This document shows positions 8,671 through 18,600 of a stretch of 64,000 bases of DNA, piece by piece; the first letter of the stretch is position 1, and each line of letters starts with the position of its first letter. Under the pieces are notes generated by a model. It ran no database searches. It worked only from the letters and a program-made list of their open reading frames with translations, and was not told the DNA's origin. The DNA comes from Clostridiales bacterium UBA4821 (lineage in GTDB: Bacteria; Bacillota; Clostridia; Acetivibrionales; UBA4821). A program made the position numbers and the translations under genes. The stretch is from the NCBI GenBank assembly GCA_002402315.1, contig DHFP01000251.1, positions 32,937 to 96,936 of the forward strand, in the 5' to 3' direction.

Positions 8671-8698
8671 AAAAGAGCCCTTAATTGGACTCTTTTTT
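8671..8698 (-). terminator. terminator overlapping the end of the integrase gene
   Basis: AAAAGAGCCC pairs with GGACTCTTTT (one mismatch) around a TTAATT loop. T runs on both strands let it act in either direction. Confidence 0.6.
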
Positions 8699-9262
8699 AA
8701 GATCAACTACATTTGATTTTTGGGGTTCTTTATAAAGCGTTTCTAATTTTGCTATGGTCTTTTTCTTTCGCTCATTTGATAAGTGCGTATATACTTTTCT
8801 CATTATATTTATATCGTGTCCCATAAGTTCTGCAGCAGATACTTCATCAATTCCAGCGTCATAAAGTCCTGTACAATAAGTATGCCTTAATAATCTAAAA
8901 GTAAGAATAAATTTATGATCAATCATTTTTTCATTATCCTTATGCTTGAACCAATTTTTAATTCTTTTATTAGCACTTCTCCATATCCTATTGAGTTCCG
9001 ATAATCCCATTGGATCGCCTGCATGTCCAGGGAATAAATATAAGCTATTTTTTGCTGTTTTTTGATATTGCTTAAGATAATTTAAAAGTTCTTCAGGTAT
9101 AGGAATATCTCTTATACCTCTATATGTTTTAGTAGTTTTAGTCTTAGGCTTAGATTTATAAAACTCAGTTGCTTTTGTTACTTTGATTATTCCTTCTTCT
9201 AAATCAATATCATTTCTTAATAACGCAAGAGCTTCTCCCATTCTCATTCCACGAAACTTCAT
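8681..9262 (-). pseudogene. int: tyrosine-type site-specific integrase, 5'-truncated
   Basis: Only the C-terminal catalytic region of a phage tyrosine recombinase remains (193 codons; intact enzymes have about 380). The catalytic Arg box (GMRMGEALAL, near the new N-terminus), the H-x-x-R box (LRHTYCTGL) and the Tyr nucleophile in VYTHLS are present. The N-terminal arm-binding and core-binding domains are missing. The frame begins abruptly at 9262, and the adjoining sequence (IYQKAGKNTAV then stop on the plus strand) looks like the last codons of an unrelated phage gene, which marks a deletion junction. Without its arm-binding domain the protein should not act alone. Confidence 0.88.
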
Positions 9263-9322
9263 ATATCAGAAGGCCGGTAAGAATACTGCAGTTTAAGACT
9301 ACGAGATAGAGGGGGTATATAC

Positions 9323-11163
9323 ATGGCTTATATGCCCGTAAAAATAAAATTTAAAGATAATACACAGGAAAAACGCTTAGAGCGCATGGATGGTGGTATC
9401 AATACTAAATTCCATGAAGCTTTAATAGGCGATATACAAGCCGCTGAAATGCTCAATCTAAATGCAAATGACAGAGGGGCATTGACGAAAAGAAAAGGAC
9501 AAGAGGTATTCAGGCAGTTTGCGAGCGGTCCCGTGCACGCAGCAGCCTACTACAAGGATAAATGGGTAGCAGCTCACAGCACAAAGATAAGCACCTGGAA
9601 CGGCACAACAGAAACTGAAATAGCAAGCGGGCTTACCTCACAAAAGGGTAAGTTTGTTTTTTTAGTGATGTTCTGCTCTACTGGAATGGAGCTCAGCTAA
9701 AGCAAATAGACAGTACATTTACTTGTACTGATGTAGAAGCCAGCGCATATGAACCTACCCTGACATTAGGCCGTGGTCCATCTGGCGGCGGAACTCCATA
9801 CGAGGAATGGAACCTGTTAACTCCTAGATTTAAAGATAGCTTTAGTCCTGATGGAACATCAACTGCATATCCTATGAGTTTGACTAATTTAGATGCAGCT
9901 GCTGTTATCGCCTGGATAAACGGGGTACAGAAAACAGAAGGCGTGGACTTCACTGTAAACCGTACTACTGGAATTGTAACATTCACCGCTGCTCCTGCAT
10001 CCGGTACCAACACACTTGTAATTCAAGCAGAGAAAACACAAGCTGGATTCGCAGACAGGATAAAGAAATGCATATACGTTGAACTGTATGGCGGTGGCAG
10101 TAATGATACAAGGCTGTTTATTGCTGGAAATGAGGATTACAAGAATGTTTACAGGTACAGTGGATTAACCGGTAATACTGCATATGACTTCAAATACTTC
10201 CCTGAAAACAGTTTTAATAGAATAGGCTCAGATGCAAAGCTGATAACCGGATTCTCTAAATACTATGGAAAGCTGATAGCTTTTAAGGAAGACCAGATTT
10301 TTTCTATCAGCTACAGTTACACTAATGGTACATCCACATTCCCGGTACAATCATTGAATAGTAAGATGGGCTGTAACATGCCTGGAAGTATACAGATAAT
10401 AGGTGATGCGCCTGTATTCGCACATAGTCAATATGGAGTATACACAATAGTATCAACCCTACTGGAAAATGAAAAGAATGTAAAGACTCTATCAGCGAAT
10501 ATAGAAGGTTCTACATTCAGGCCGGGATTACTTGATGAGACAGAAGAGGACTTAAAGAATTGCTCCAGTGTAGATGCAGACGGCAAGTATTGGCTGTGCG
10601 TTGGTTCAAAAGTATGGGTATGGGATTATAAGCTGTCTCCATATCCGAATGGACTAACAGATGACAGCCTGAAATGGTTTCCATATGACAATATAAATGC
10701 TAATTGCTTTTTGGTTATTGAAAGGGAACTGTATTACGGTGATAGGTCAACAGGTAGGTTGGTGAAGTTTATAGACAACTACAACGATTTAAGCCAGCCA
10801 ATAAATGCATACATGGTTACTAAGTCCTTCAATTTTGATTTACCGGATTGGGAGAAAACTGTACCGGAACTATGGATTGTTACGAGGTCGGGTACTAATA
10901 CAACTCTCGAAATTACCTATTATGACGACTATAATGTAACCTCTGACCCAGTAACAGTGAAATCAGCAAGTTTTTCAGCAGCAAGTCTTAACCTAGCCAA
11001 TTTTAGTGTAGCGGTTTATAGGTTCCCGATAACGGTTAAACGTAAGCCAAAGCTGAAGAAAATACGAAACGTTCAGTTTAAGATAGCTAATAATGAACTG
11101 AATAGGAATCTATCAATAATGAGTATGGTTATTTCATTTGAACCAGAACAGAAAGTAAAATAA
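9323..11163 (+). pseudogene. phage virion structural protein, broken by a 1-bp frameshift
   Basis: Two frames together encode one protein of about 613 residues. The first (9323-9700) runs to GKFVF and then out of frame. The second continues as FSDVLLYWNGAQLKQIDS to 11163. The change falls at a run of seven T (9657-9663), and adding one T restores a single frame. The N-terminus (ERMDGGINTKFHEALI, LTKRKG) resembles podovirus tail-tube or stabilisation proteins; the rest is beta-rich, with predicted propeller-like strands. The cause could be a real mutation, slippage, or a base-calling error in the homopolymer. Function is assigned from position and style, not a named family. Confidence 0.7.
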
Positions 11164-11182
11164 CCAAAGCGAGGTGATATTT

Positions 11183-12883
11183 ATGCCATTCAAATTTGAC
11201 AATAGCAGTCCGTCAACTATACCAAATCAAGGCTGGAATGATACAGTTAATTGGCCAACTGAGGCGGCAGATGAACCAGAAGCAAGAGATTTATTGCAAA
11301 AGCAGCATGACCAGACAAGGGACTATATAAACAAGTATGTTAATACCGGAGTAGATACAGGCGCAGCTAATGCTCTTGCAGTAACATTCGACCCCGCTCC
11401 TGCAAGCTATATTGATGGGTATGAGCTTGTTGTAAAGGCTGTTAATGCAAATACAGGAGCTTGTACGATAAATGTAAATGCACTAGGAGCAAAAGCAATA
11501 AAGAAGAATTACAATGAGGATTTGGTCGCAGGTGATATAAAGGCAGGACAAGAGATACACCTGAAGTATGATGGTGCTAATTTTCAGTTATTGTCATCAA
11601 CTGCTTATAATGCTGAAACTGTGGCACAACGTGACAGAGGCTTCTCTCTCGACCTGCCCTATTACTATCAGTGTAATGTGAAGCAGATACTTACATTTGA
11701 CAGTGGCGGAGATGCTGGGGTTACTTTTACTTACGGTGCTTATAATACATCAATATATAAGACCGGAGATGCTTCGAGAGGTTTTACAAATGCAGCTGGT
11801 ATACAAACTATGTGTATTTCATGGAGTAATAATATAGATTTATCTGTATTTAATAATGGTTCGGCTAGCACTGCAAATGATTATATAACTCTTTGCGTAT
11901 ACATTGGCGGTACACTACCTAGTAAAATTTGTATTGAATTTTCAACATCGAATACCGGCTCAGATATTGATTCGAAGGAGTTTTTTTATGACATTTCATC
12001 ATTGTCTGCGGGATGGAATTTTATAAAAATCCCTAAATCCGGATTTATTAAGACAGGATTACCGGATTGGAGTAGTCTTGGTTATCTGAGGCTATTTTAT
12101 GAAGGTGGAGACGCGACTACTGATGTTTATTTTGATAATCTGCAATTGGTTCGTAAAGACCCAAGCGAAGCGAAGCCTAACCCATTCCAACGTCAAATCA
12201 ATGGGGTGTGGACTAGAGAAGCAAATCCTGCTGATGGCGAATGGACAGTAGTTCAAGAGTTCGGTAAAACAGTATTGCGAGAATTAACGGTAACAGAAAC
12301 AGTTGTTAATCTAATAGGAACAACTGTGTATGGAGATTTTGAGTCTCAATTGACTATATCGCTAAAAGTTGATAACTATAGCGGTGCAGCATTATGTTAC
12401 TATATAAATGCCGCCACCAAAGAACGTGTCTATTGTACGATTTTTCAAAACGAGCTCCACCTGAGTTATTTCGATGGCGCGGGCTATACTTCTTTAAACA
12501 CCAAATCCTTTATTGCGGTGGCCGGAGATGTAATTACTATGAAATTAATTAAAAAAGGCAGTACATTTACTGTAATTATAATAAAAAATGGTGATGACTA
12601 TAATGCGGTGATCCTGACGGGGACGAATAATGCAGCAACTGGGTATTTTGGGATGTCTAGTTGCTATGCTTTGGCAAGTGTTTTGAGTGCAGGAATAACC
12701 ACAACAGAATATGCAAGTGAGGCGGGGAATAGCCAAGCTACACAAAATAATGCTGTACTATATAAAGCAGGTGCGTTTACAGCGAATGAATTGCCAGTAA
12801 ATAAGTATGGCATAGACACTACAAACAACAGGTTGTATGTTAAGTACCCAAATGGGACAATAAAGTATGTAGCCTTGACTTAA
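11183..12883 (+). CDS. phage tail fibre-like protein
   Basis: A protein of 566 residues starting at the ATG at 11183, placed by GAGGTGAT; an upstream GTG is in frame but lies inside that ribosome site. The N-terminus (FKFDNSSPSTIPNQGWNDT) and the following DLLQKQHDQTRDYINKYV coiled segment look like a virion-attachment region. A beta domain common in fibres (VNANTGACTINVNALGAKAIKK) comes next, then a jelly-roll carbohydrate-binding-like stretch (about 200-330) and another beta-sandwich region. The tail end (YGIDTTNNRLYVKYPNGT) is typical of phage fibre tips. It probably binds host surface glycan; specificity cannot be told. Confidence 0.65.
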   Translation: MPFKFDNSSPSTIPNQGWNDTVNWPTEAADEPEARDLLQKQHDQTRDYINKYVNTGVDTGAANALAVTFDPAPASYIDGYELVVKAVNANTGACTINVNALGAKAIKKNYNEDLVAGDIKAGQEIHLKYDGANFQLLSSTAYNAETVAQRDRGFSLDLPYYYQCNVKQILTFDSGGDAGVTFTYGAYNTSIYKTGDASRGFTNAAGIQTMCISWSNNIDLSVFNNGSASTANDYITLCVYIGGTLPSKICIEFSTSNTGSDIDSKEFFYDISSLSAGWNFIKIPKSGFIKTGLPDWSSLGYLRLFYEGGDATTDVYFDNLQLVRKDPSEAKPNPFQRQINGVWTREANPADGEWTVVQEFGKTVLRELTVTETVVNLIGTTVYGDFESQLTISLKVDNYSGAALCYYINAATKERVYCTIFQNELHLSYFDGAGYTSLNTKSFIAVAGDVITMKLIKKGSTFTVIIIKNGDDYNAVILTGTNNAATGYFGMSSCYALASVLSAGITTTEYASEAGNSQATQNNAVLYKAGAFTANELPVNKYGIDTTNNRLYVKYPNGTIKYVALT

Positions 12884-12911
12884 TTGTAAAAGCCCCCAAA
12901 TATGGTATAAT
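12884..12911 (+). promoter_or_regulatory. promoter of the prophage protease gene
   Basis: TTGTAA (12884-12889), 16-bp spacer, TATAAT (12906-12911), then a GGAGGAG ribosome site. The sequence around the -10 (AATATGGTATAATA) recurs ahead of the next cargo gene at 13721. Confidence 0.7.
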
Positions 12912-12930
12912 AGAAGTAGGAGGAGATTGT

Positions 12931-13713
12931 ATGAAGCGCATAATCACATTAATCTTAATAACCTTACTAATTGCCGTCCCGGTATTCGCCGGAACGGTAA
13001 TATACAAACTTACACAAGCCCAATATCCAGTTTTAGTTGATGGTCAAGCGATTAAGTCTAATTTACCTGTAATGACGTACAGGACTGCCCAGGGCGATAA
13101 TACATACGTGCCTATGAGGGTAGTGCTTGAAATGATGGGCGCTAAAGTGTTGTGGAATGGGTCTGCGAATATCACAACTCCGCAGGCTGACCCTACAAAA
13201 GTAGCGAATAGTGTTGTAGAGATATACGTCAGTAAGAATGGTATGGACGTAAAACAAGGCTCCGGTGTAATAATTGGATATGATGAAATAGTAACGTGCT
13301 CCCATGTAGCCGATAAAGGAGATTCATACAGGATAATATATAACGATGGCACTACTACAACTGCAAAGTTGGTCAAGGATAATCCTGCTGTCGATATTGC
13401 AGTGCTTGACCCTGTAAAAGAAGATGTAAAGCCTACAAAGATTGGTGACAGTGATGAAGTAAAGGTGGGCGACAAGGTATTTGTGATTAGTTCACCGGAT
13501 GAGAAAAGAAACGTTGTTTCGGAAGGTAAAGTGTTAAGTATTGACGATAAATCCATATATGTTACGGCAACAGGCAATAACGGAAGTTCAGGTGGTGGAT
13601 TATTTCTAGCAAAGAACGGAGAAATTGTTGGTATGGTTGACTCTGGAAATGACATCACCAAATATTGTGATGCAATACCGATTAATGATGTTAGAAAAGC
13701 AATGTCAAACTAA
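12931..13713 (+). CDS. secreted trypsin-like serine protease with copper-amine-oxidase-type N-domain
   Basis: 260 residues. A signal peptide (1-20, ending VFAGT) is followed by a short copper-amine-oxidase N-terminal-like repeat (PVLVDGQAIKS to VLWNG, about 34-73), a module common on clostridial cell-surface proteins. The rest is a chymotrypsin/HtrA-fold protease with His in VTCSHVAD, Asp in NPAVDIAVLD and Ser in NGSSGGGLF, so the catalytic triad is intact; no PDZ domain is present. It has its own sigma-A-type promoter inside the phage late region, so it is probably a lysogenic-conversion (moron) gene expressed from the prophage. The substrate is unknown. Confidence 0.8.
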   Translation: MKRIITLILITLLIAVPVFAGTVIYKLTQAQYPVLVDGQAIKSNLPVMTYRTAQGDNTYVPMRVVLEMMGAKVLWNGSANITTPQADPTKVANSVVEIYVSKNGMDVKQGSGVIIGYDEIVTCSHVADKGDSYRIIYNDGTTTTAKLVKDNPAVDIAVLDPVKEDVKPTKIGDSDEVKVGDKVFVISSPDEKRNVVSEGKVLSIDDKSIYVTATGNNGSSGGGLFLAKNGEIVGMVDSGNDITKYCDAIPINDVRKAMSN

Positions 13714-13728
13714 AATCGTTTAATATGG

Positions 13729-13734
13729 TATAAT
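13729..13734 (+). promoter_or_regulatory. -10 element of the second cargo gene
   Basis: TATAAT in the context TTAATATGGTATAATATGG, nearly the same as the protease promoter. The -35 region is weak. Confidence 0.5.
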
Positions 13735-13753
13735 ATGGCGTGGAGGTGAAGGT

Positions 13754-14035
13754 ATGTTGACAAAATTATTTAATGCCATATTATACTGTCTTAATTGGAT
13801 TATTAACATGTTTATAGCATTTTCAGTTTATATTTTCTATATTTTTAATGCTCCTGCCGTGATAGCTTTTTGGTTGTTAGAAACACATGGAGCTGAGCTA
13901 AAAATACCCGAGAGAAATAAGCGGACTTGCAGAATATTGTTAGTAATAGTGGCTAATATATTTTCAATAGGGGTGTACTTAATTATGTATTTTTTAGGAA
14001 TATTTAAAATACTTGCTAACAACATACCTGATTGA
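13754..14035 (+). CDS. small membrane protein, prophage cargo
   Basis: 93 residues with two strongly hydrophobic segments (about 13-43 and 66-88) and a charged middle loop (ELKIPERNKRTCR). No family is recognised. It has its own -10 element upstream, a GGAGGTG ribosome site and a terminator right after it, so it is a single-gene unit inserted among late genes. Small membrane morons of this kind often block superinfection, but nothing in the sequence proves that here. Confidence 0.6.
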   Translation: MLTKLFNAILYCLNWIINMFIAFSVYIFYIFNAPAVIAFWLLETHGAELKIPERNKRTCRILLVIVANIFSIGVYLIMYFLGIFKILANNIPD

Positions 14036-14049
14036 CAATTACAAAATAT

Positions 14050-14072
14050 AAAAGGGCTTCGGCTCTTTTTTT
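14050..14072 (+). terminator. intrinsic terminator after cargo gene
   Basis: An AAAAGGGC stem, TTCG tetraloop, GCTCTTTTTT and a T run. Confidence 0.85.
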
Positions 14073-14095
14073 ATTCCAAAAAGGAGGTTGATGTT

Positions 14096-15637
14096 ATGGC
14101 AATATCTTCATCCATAGTAAACGAAATAAAAAGAAAGGCTAGTTTAGGTATTAAACTTACCAACCCAACAGCAGAAAAGCAAAAAATGTATGATTCATAT
14201 CGGAGCTCTCCCTCTCCAGCTGCTCCGAGTACGCCAAGTGCTCCTAAGCCTGTTTCTTCACCAAGATCCAATAATACCGTATCATATGCTAATTATGTAA
14301 AAGGCATAAATGATGTTAACCAATTGAAGGATATCTATGATAAGGCGAAAGTGGCAAGAGCTTCGCAGTCTAGTTTGGATGCAATACACAACAGAGCAGA
14401 TGCGATAAGAGGGTACAAGACCGATCCGTCAGGGACGTATCCGGTTAATGGTACATCTAAGTGGGATAATAGCCTTACAGATTCTGTTGACCCTACGCCT
14501 ACGCCCCAGCCTCAACAACAATATGAGCGGCCAGGATTAAAATACAAGCCTCCTGCTTATACGAGGCCTGACTATACACCACTCATAAAAAACAGATTCT
14601 CAAACCTAAGAAACAGCACTCTTGCTAAACTAAAAGCCAGCAAAGAGTCAGCATTAAATCAGTATGCAGGAGCTGAGGACATTGCACAGCAGACAGGTAG
14701 AGAAGCACTAGACCAGAATGATGTTGAACGTGCTAAGGCATTGCAGTCACTTAGGGCAGCCATGGAAGCGTCTGGCCAGTATGGCGGCGGTGAAAATGTG
14801 ACCGGAAATATCGGCATAAATACTACAGCCCAGCAAAATGCAAACCTTATTAATCAGGATGTGCTAAACCGGATTAACAAGGTAAAGGCGGCCAAAGATT
14901 TAATCAATAAGCAGGCTGCAGATAATGAAGTTGCAATGCAGGGTGATTTGAACGCTCAGGAAACCGATGCACTTTTGAATGCCAACCAGTATGCGGACGG
15001 CATGGACTTCCAGAACAACCAGTTTCAGTACAAAATAAGCAAGGATGCACAGGACAGGCTTGATAAGTTAACACAGGTAGATACTCAGAATAGCCAATGG
15101 CAGCAGACCTTTGACACTAACGAGAAATGGCGGGAATATGAAGCAAAGTTTCAGGAGCAAGATGCACTCTGGAATAAGAATCTTGAGAATCCTGCTGTAC
15201 AATCTCAGATATTGGCCAACAAAGCATCTCTTCTGTCTAACCAACTTGCTGAACTTGAGCTGAAGAACTACCCACAGGAACAGAAGCTGATGCTTGATAA
15301 GATAAAGAAGGAAATAGCCCGGATAGGCGCTCAGCCTACCATGACGCAGTATGATATCGATTACAAGAAGGCTCAGCTTGATAAGATAAGAGCTGAAACA
15401 GAAAAAATTAGAAGCGGAAGCTCCGATTCAGGTGATCCGAATACCCTTGCAGTAGCTGAAGCAATGTCACAAGGCAATAATATCGTTACTTGGTTTGATC
15501 AGAATAAACTTCAACTAGCTAATGACCTAAACCAGTCAACGTATAGTAAAATTGCAAAAATGGCTGAGGATAAGAGAAATAGTGGCGGTGCAAATGATTT
15601 GCTCAATCAATTAGGGTTAGATAATTTATTTAGATAA
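14096..15637 (+). CDS. phage coiled-coil protein, probable internal virion/ejection protein
   Basis: 513 residues, hydrophilic, without Cys or a signal peptide. The N-terminal third is Pro/Ser-rich and disordered (PSPAAPSTPSAPKPVS). From about residue 160 it is almost all helix, rich in Ala, Gln, Asn and Lys (for example KLKASKESALNQYAGAEDIAQQ). Such long Ala/Gln helical proteins just before a giant virion protein match the internal core or ejection proteins of podoviruses. The ribosome site AAGGAGG is strong, and the next gene follows after 13 bases. The assignment is by composition and order. Confidence 0.55.
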   Translation: MAISSSIVNEIKRKASLGIKLTNPTAEKQKMYDSYRSSPSPAAPSTPSAPKPVSSPRSNNTVSYANYVKGINDVNQLKDIYDKAKVARASQSSLDAIHNRADAIRGYKTDPSGTYPVNGTSKWDNSLTDSVDPTPTPQPQQQYERPGLKYKPPAYTRPDYTPLIKNRFSNLRNSTLAKLKASKESALNQYAGAEDIAQQTGREALDQNDVERAKALQSLRAAMEASGQYGGGENVTGNIGINTTAQQNANLINQDVLNRINKVKAAKDLINKQAADNEVAMQGDLNAQETDALLNANQYADGMDFQNNQFQYKISKDAQDRLDKLTQVDTQNSQWQQTFDTNEKWREYEAKFQEQDALWNKNLENPAVQSQILANKASLLSNQLAELELKNYPQEQKLMLDKIKKEIARIGAQPTMTQYDIDYKKAQLDKIRAETEKIRSGSSDSGDPNTLAVAEAMSQGNNIVTWFDQNKLQLANDLNQSTYSKIAKMAEDKRNSGGANDLLNQLGLDNLFR

Positions 15638-15650
15638 GGCGGTGATATAG

Positions 15651-18600
15651 ATGCCTTACAATTGGCAGGATAAAACTCTACAACAGTCCAATGCAACAGC
15701 TCCCGGCAGTGCAAATAAGTACTCCTGGCAAGAGAAAACTGCACCGTCTATTGAACCGAAGCCCAGTACGGTAAACCCTGCTGGGCCTTCTTCTTCCCTT
15801 GCGGAGAAAATAGCAGGTGGGATGAATAATGCCGTAGGGAAAGTCTCAAAAGGTATATATGACGTATCATCTAAAGTAGATTGGGATAAAGCTAAAAAGT
15901 TTGTAGATTCATTACCTGATAAAACAGTCGAGTATGAGCTATCAAAGAAGGGTATTGATGTAAATAAATATCAGTCACCTAAAGAAGTATTAGATGCAAT
16001 TAAGGGTGGTAAGAAGTCAGCAGGGCAAAACGCTTCAACAGTAAGCTACTATATTGATAGCATTCCCAACCTATCTGATTATGAGAAGAGAAGACTATAC
16101 GGCTATGGCCTTACGGGTGATGAATGGACTGCTGAAGATGAAGCATGGTTTCAAAAACGGCAGTCTAATAGGAATGAGGATCTAGTAAGTAAAGATAGCG
16201 TACCAGGTAAAGCCTTGACAGCAGTACAGAACTTCGGGCCGACTAAGACAGTAGGTAAGATGATAGACCGGTCAAAGGTTAGTTTTACTAATGTATATGG
16301 AGGCCAAGAACCAGTTGAAGCACTCGATACAGGAAATGCAGTAACCAATTTTATTGCTGACTTAATACCTTATGCAACTCCAGCAGGTGCAGCCGGAGGT
16401 TCAGGCTCATTAATGGGTTTGTCGACCAAAGCAGGATTAAAGGCAGAGCAATTGGCAGCCAAGAAATTACCTGACGCATTGAACAAAACTGTTTCTAAGG
16501 CTATTTCAGCAGGTGCTGGCGGTGCTGCAGCTATGGCACCATTTACTGCTGTTGAATTGGCTACTAAGGATATGCCAGCAGGTGATGCCGGAAAAAGAAT
16601 TGCTACTGATATAGCACTGGGTGCTGGGCTGGGTGTTGCAGGTTATGGAGTAGTAAAAGGCGTACAAAAAGGATTCAACAAGCTAAACAATAAAGTGGAG
16701 GATGTTATAGGTGACAGCGTATTTGAAACGGTTGAGAATGTTGCTCCTGTATCACCGAAAGTAATAAGAGACGCAGGATATACAGTAAGCCCACCTAAAC
16801 AGATTAATATAGGTATAGGTCAGCAATTAAAGTATATGCTGCCTGAAGGCAGAGACGCTTTAAAGCGACAAGGCATAGGACTAAAGCAACAACCCAATGC
16901 AACAGCTCCGGAAGTTATTAATCTCCCTGATAACGTAAGAGTCAAACCCGGTACATTGGAGGGCAGTTACAAATTAAAGCCAGAATTTACAGGAAAATAT
17001 TCAATAGTAGACAAACCAAGAGGAGCACCTTTTAGTGAGTCGGAAACCGTTAAAGCATTAGAGCCTGTATACGAAACTAAATTGCCTCAATCAGCTTCCA
17101 TAATAAAACAGCAAGCCGTATTTAATGTTCCTGCACTGAAAGGTAAATTTTCAAGCACAAAGCCAATGAAAGAAAAACCAATACTCCAACAACTAGAGCA
17201 AAACAGGCTTAGAAATGAGCAGGTGGCAAATAGAATTAAAAACAGCTACAAACCTGATTGGATAAAGAACATGGAAACTCAAATGAAAAAGAATATTATC
17301 CAGGGGAAAAAGGACGTTATAAACCTAATGAAACAGTATAACAACTATGATGACTTTGTTGGAGCTTACCTTAGCAAACTGCCTTATACTGATGAAATGA
17401 AACAGGTGCTGAAAAAGAATAACTTCATGAAGGATGTATTTGATAAGGTTAACCCCCAGACAGGCAAACCTCTTACTGGTGCTATGGGTGAAGCTGCAGC
17501 TGCAGTGGAAAAACTAGGACATAAAGATGTAATCAAGCAAACTGCTGATGACCTGGTAAAAAACAGTGACCAGTGGAAGGACAAGTATCCTTTTCTCCTG
17601 CAACGTGAAACATGGGATAGAAACATTGTAGATATAGCCGGAAAAGAAGACGGCCCAAAAATCAAGAAGTATCTATTTGAACCTATCCACAACAACGAAG
17701 CTCAAAGTACAAGGTACAAGAACATCTGGAGAGATAAGATCAAAAGCCTTAATCTCACCAAGAAAGAAAGGGAACTTACTCAGAGATTTGGTGAGGGAAA
17801 AATCACGCAAGAGGATCTGTTGAACACTAATCTTGTATCCGACGAATCAGCTAAGAAGATACAAAATGCGGTAAATGTGTTTAGAGAGTTTTATGACGAT
17901 GCACTAAATAAGGCTAATGAAGTACTGGTGAGGAACGGATATAAGCCAGTACCCAAGCTTCCTAATTATTTTCCTCATTTTGAAGGTGAGGATCCAATAA
18001 TGAAGGCATTAGGTATCAGAATAGATCTTGTTGATCTGCCTACGGATATTAACGGGTTAACTCATCAGTTTAAACCAGGCAAGAATTGGTTTGGAAACTT
18101 CCAAAAGAGAACAGGCGATAAGACAACTTTTGACGCTGTAGAAGGCTTTGACAGGTATATTGAAGGTATTAGCAGAGTAATACATCATACTGATGATATA
18201 CAAAGGCTGAGAGGATTTTCGCGTACACTCAGGACCAAATATTCACCACCTGAAATAAGCACGCAGATCCAAAAAATAATCGATAGTGACCTGCCAAAGG
18301 AATTAAAGAACAGTGTAATTGATGATCTGATTGGAAGGGAAACAACTCACCTGAGCAATGCTGTCGCTGATCTGGATGAGTTTACTAATGTGCTTGCCGG
18401 GAAAAAGGACCTGGCTGATAGAGCAATGGAAAGAGTGCTGGGGAGAGGAGCCTATAATCTTGCAGCATTTTTCGAAAACCGTATAGCCACGAACATGGTT
18501 GCAATTAATCCTGCATCTTGGCTTACTAACTTTATACCAATAACTCAATCCTTAGCATCTACTGATAAAATGTCAGCCTTGAGGGCTTTGAATGACACCA

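Noticed and set aside
13044..13661. 205-codon minus-strand frame opposite the prophage protease
   Set aside because: It is the antisense of a gene with a clear catalytic triad; no ribosome site or family pattern.
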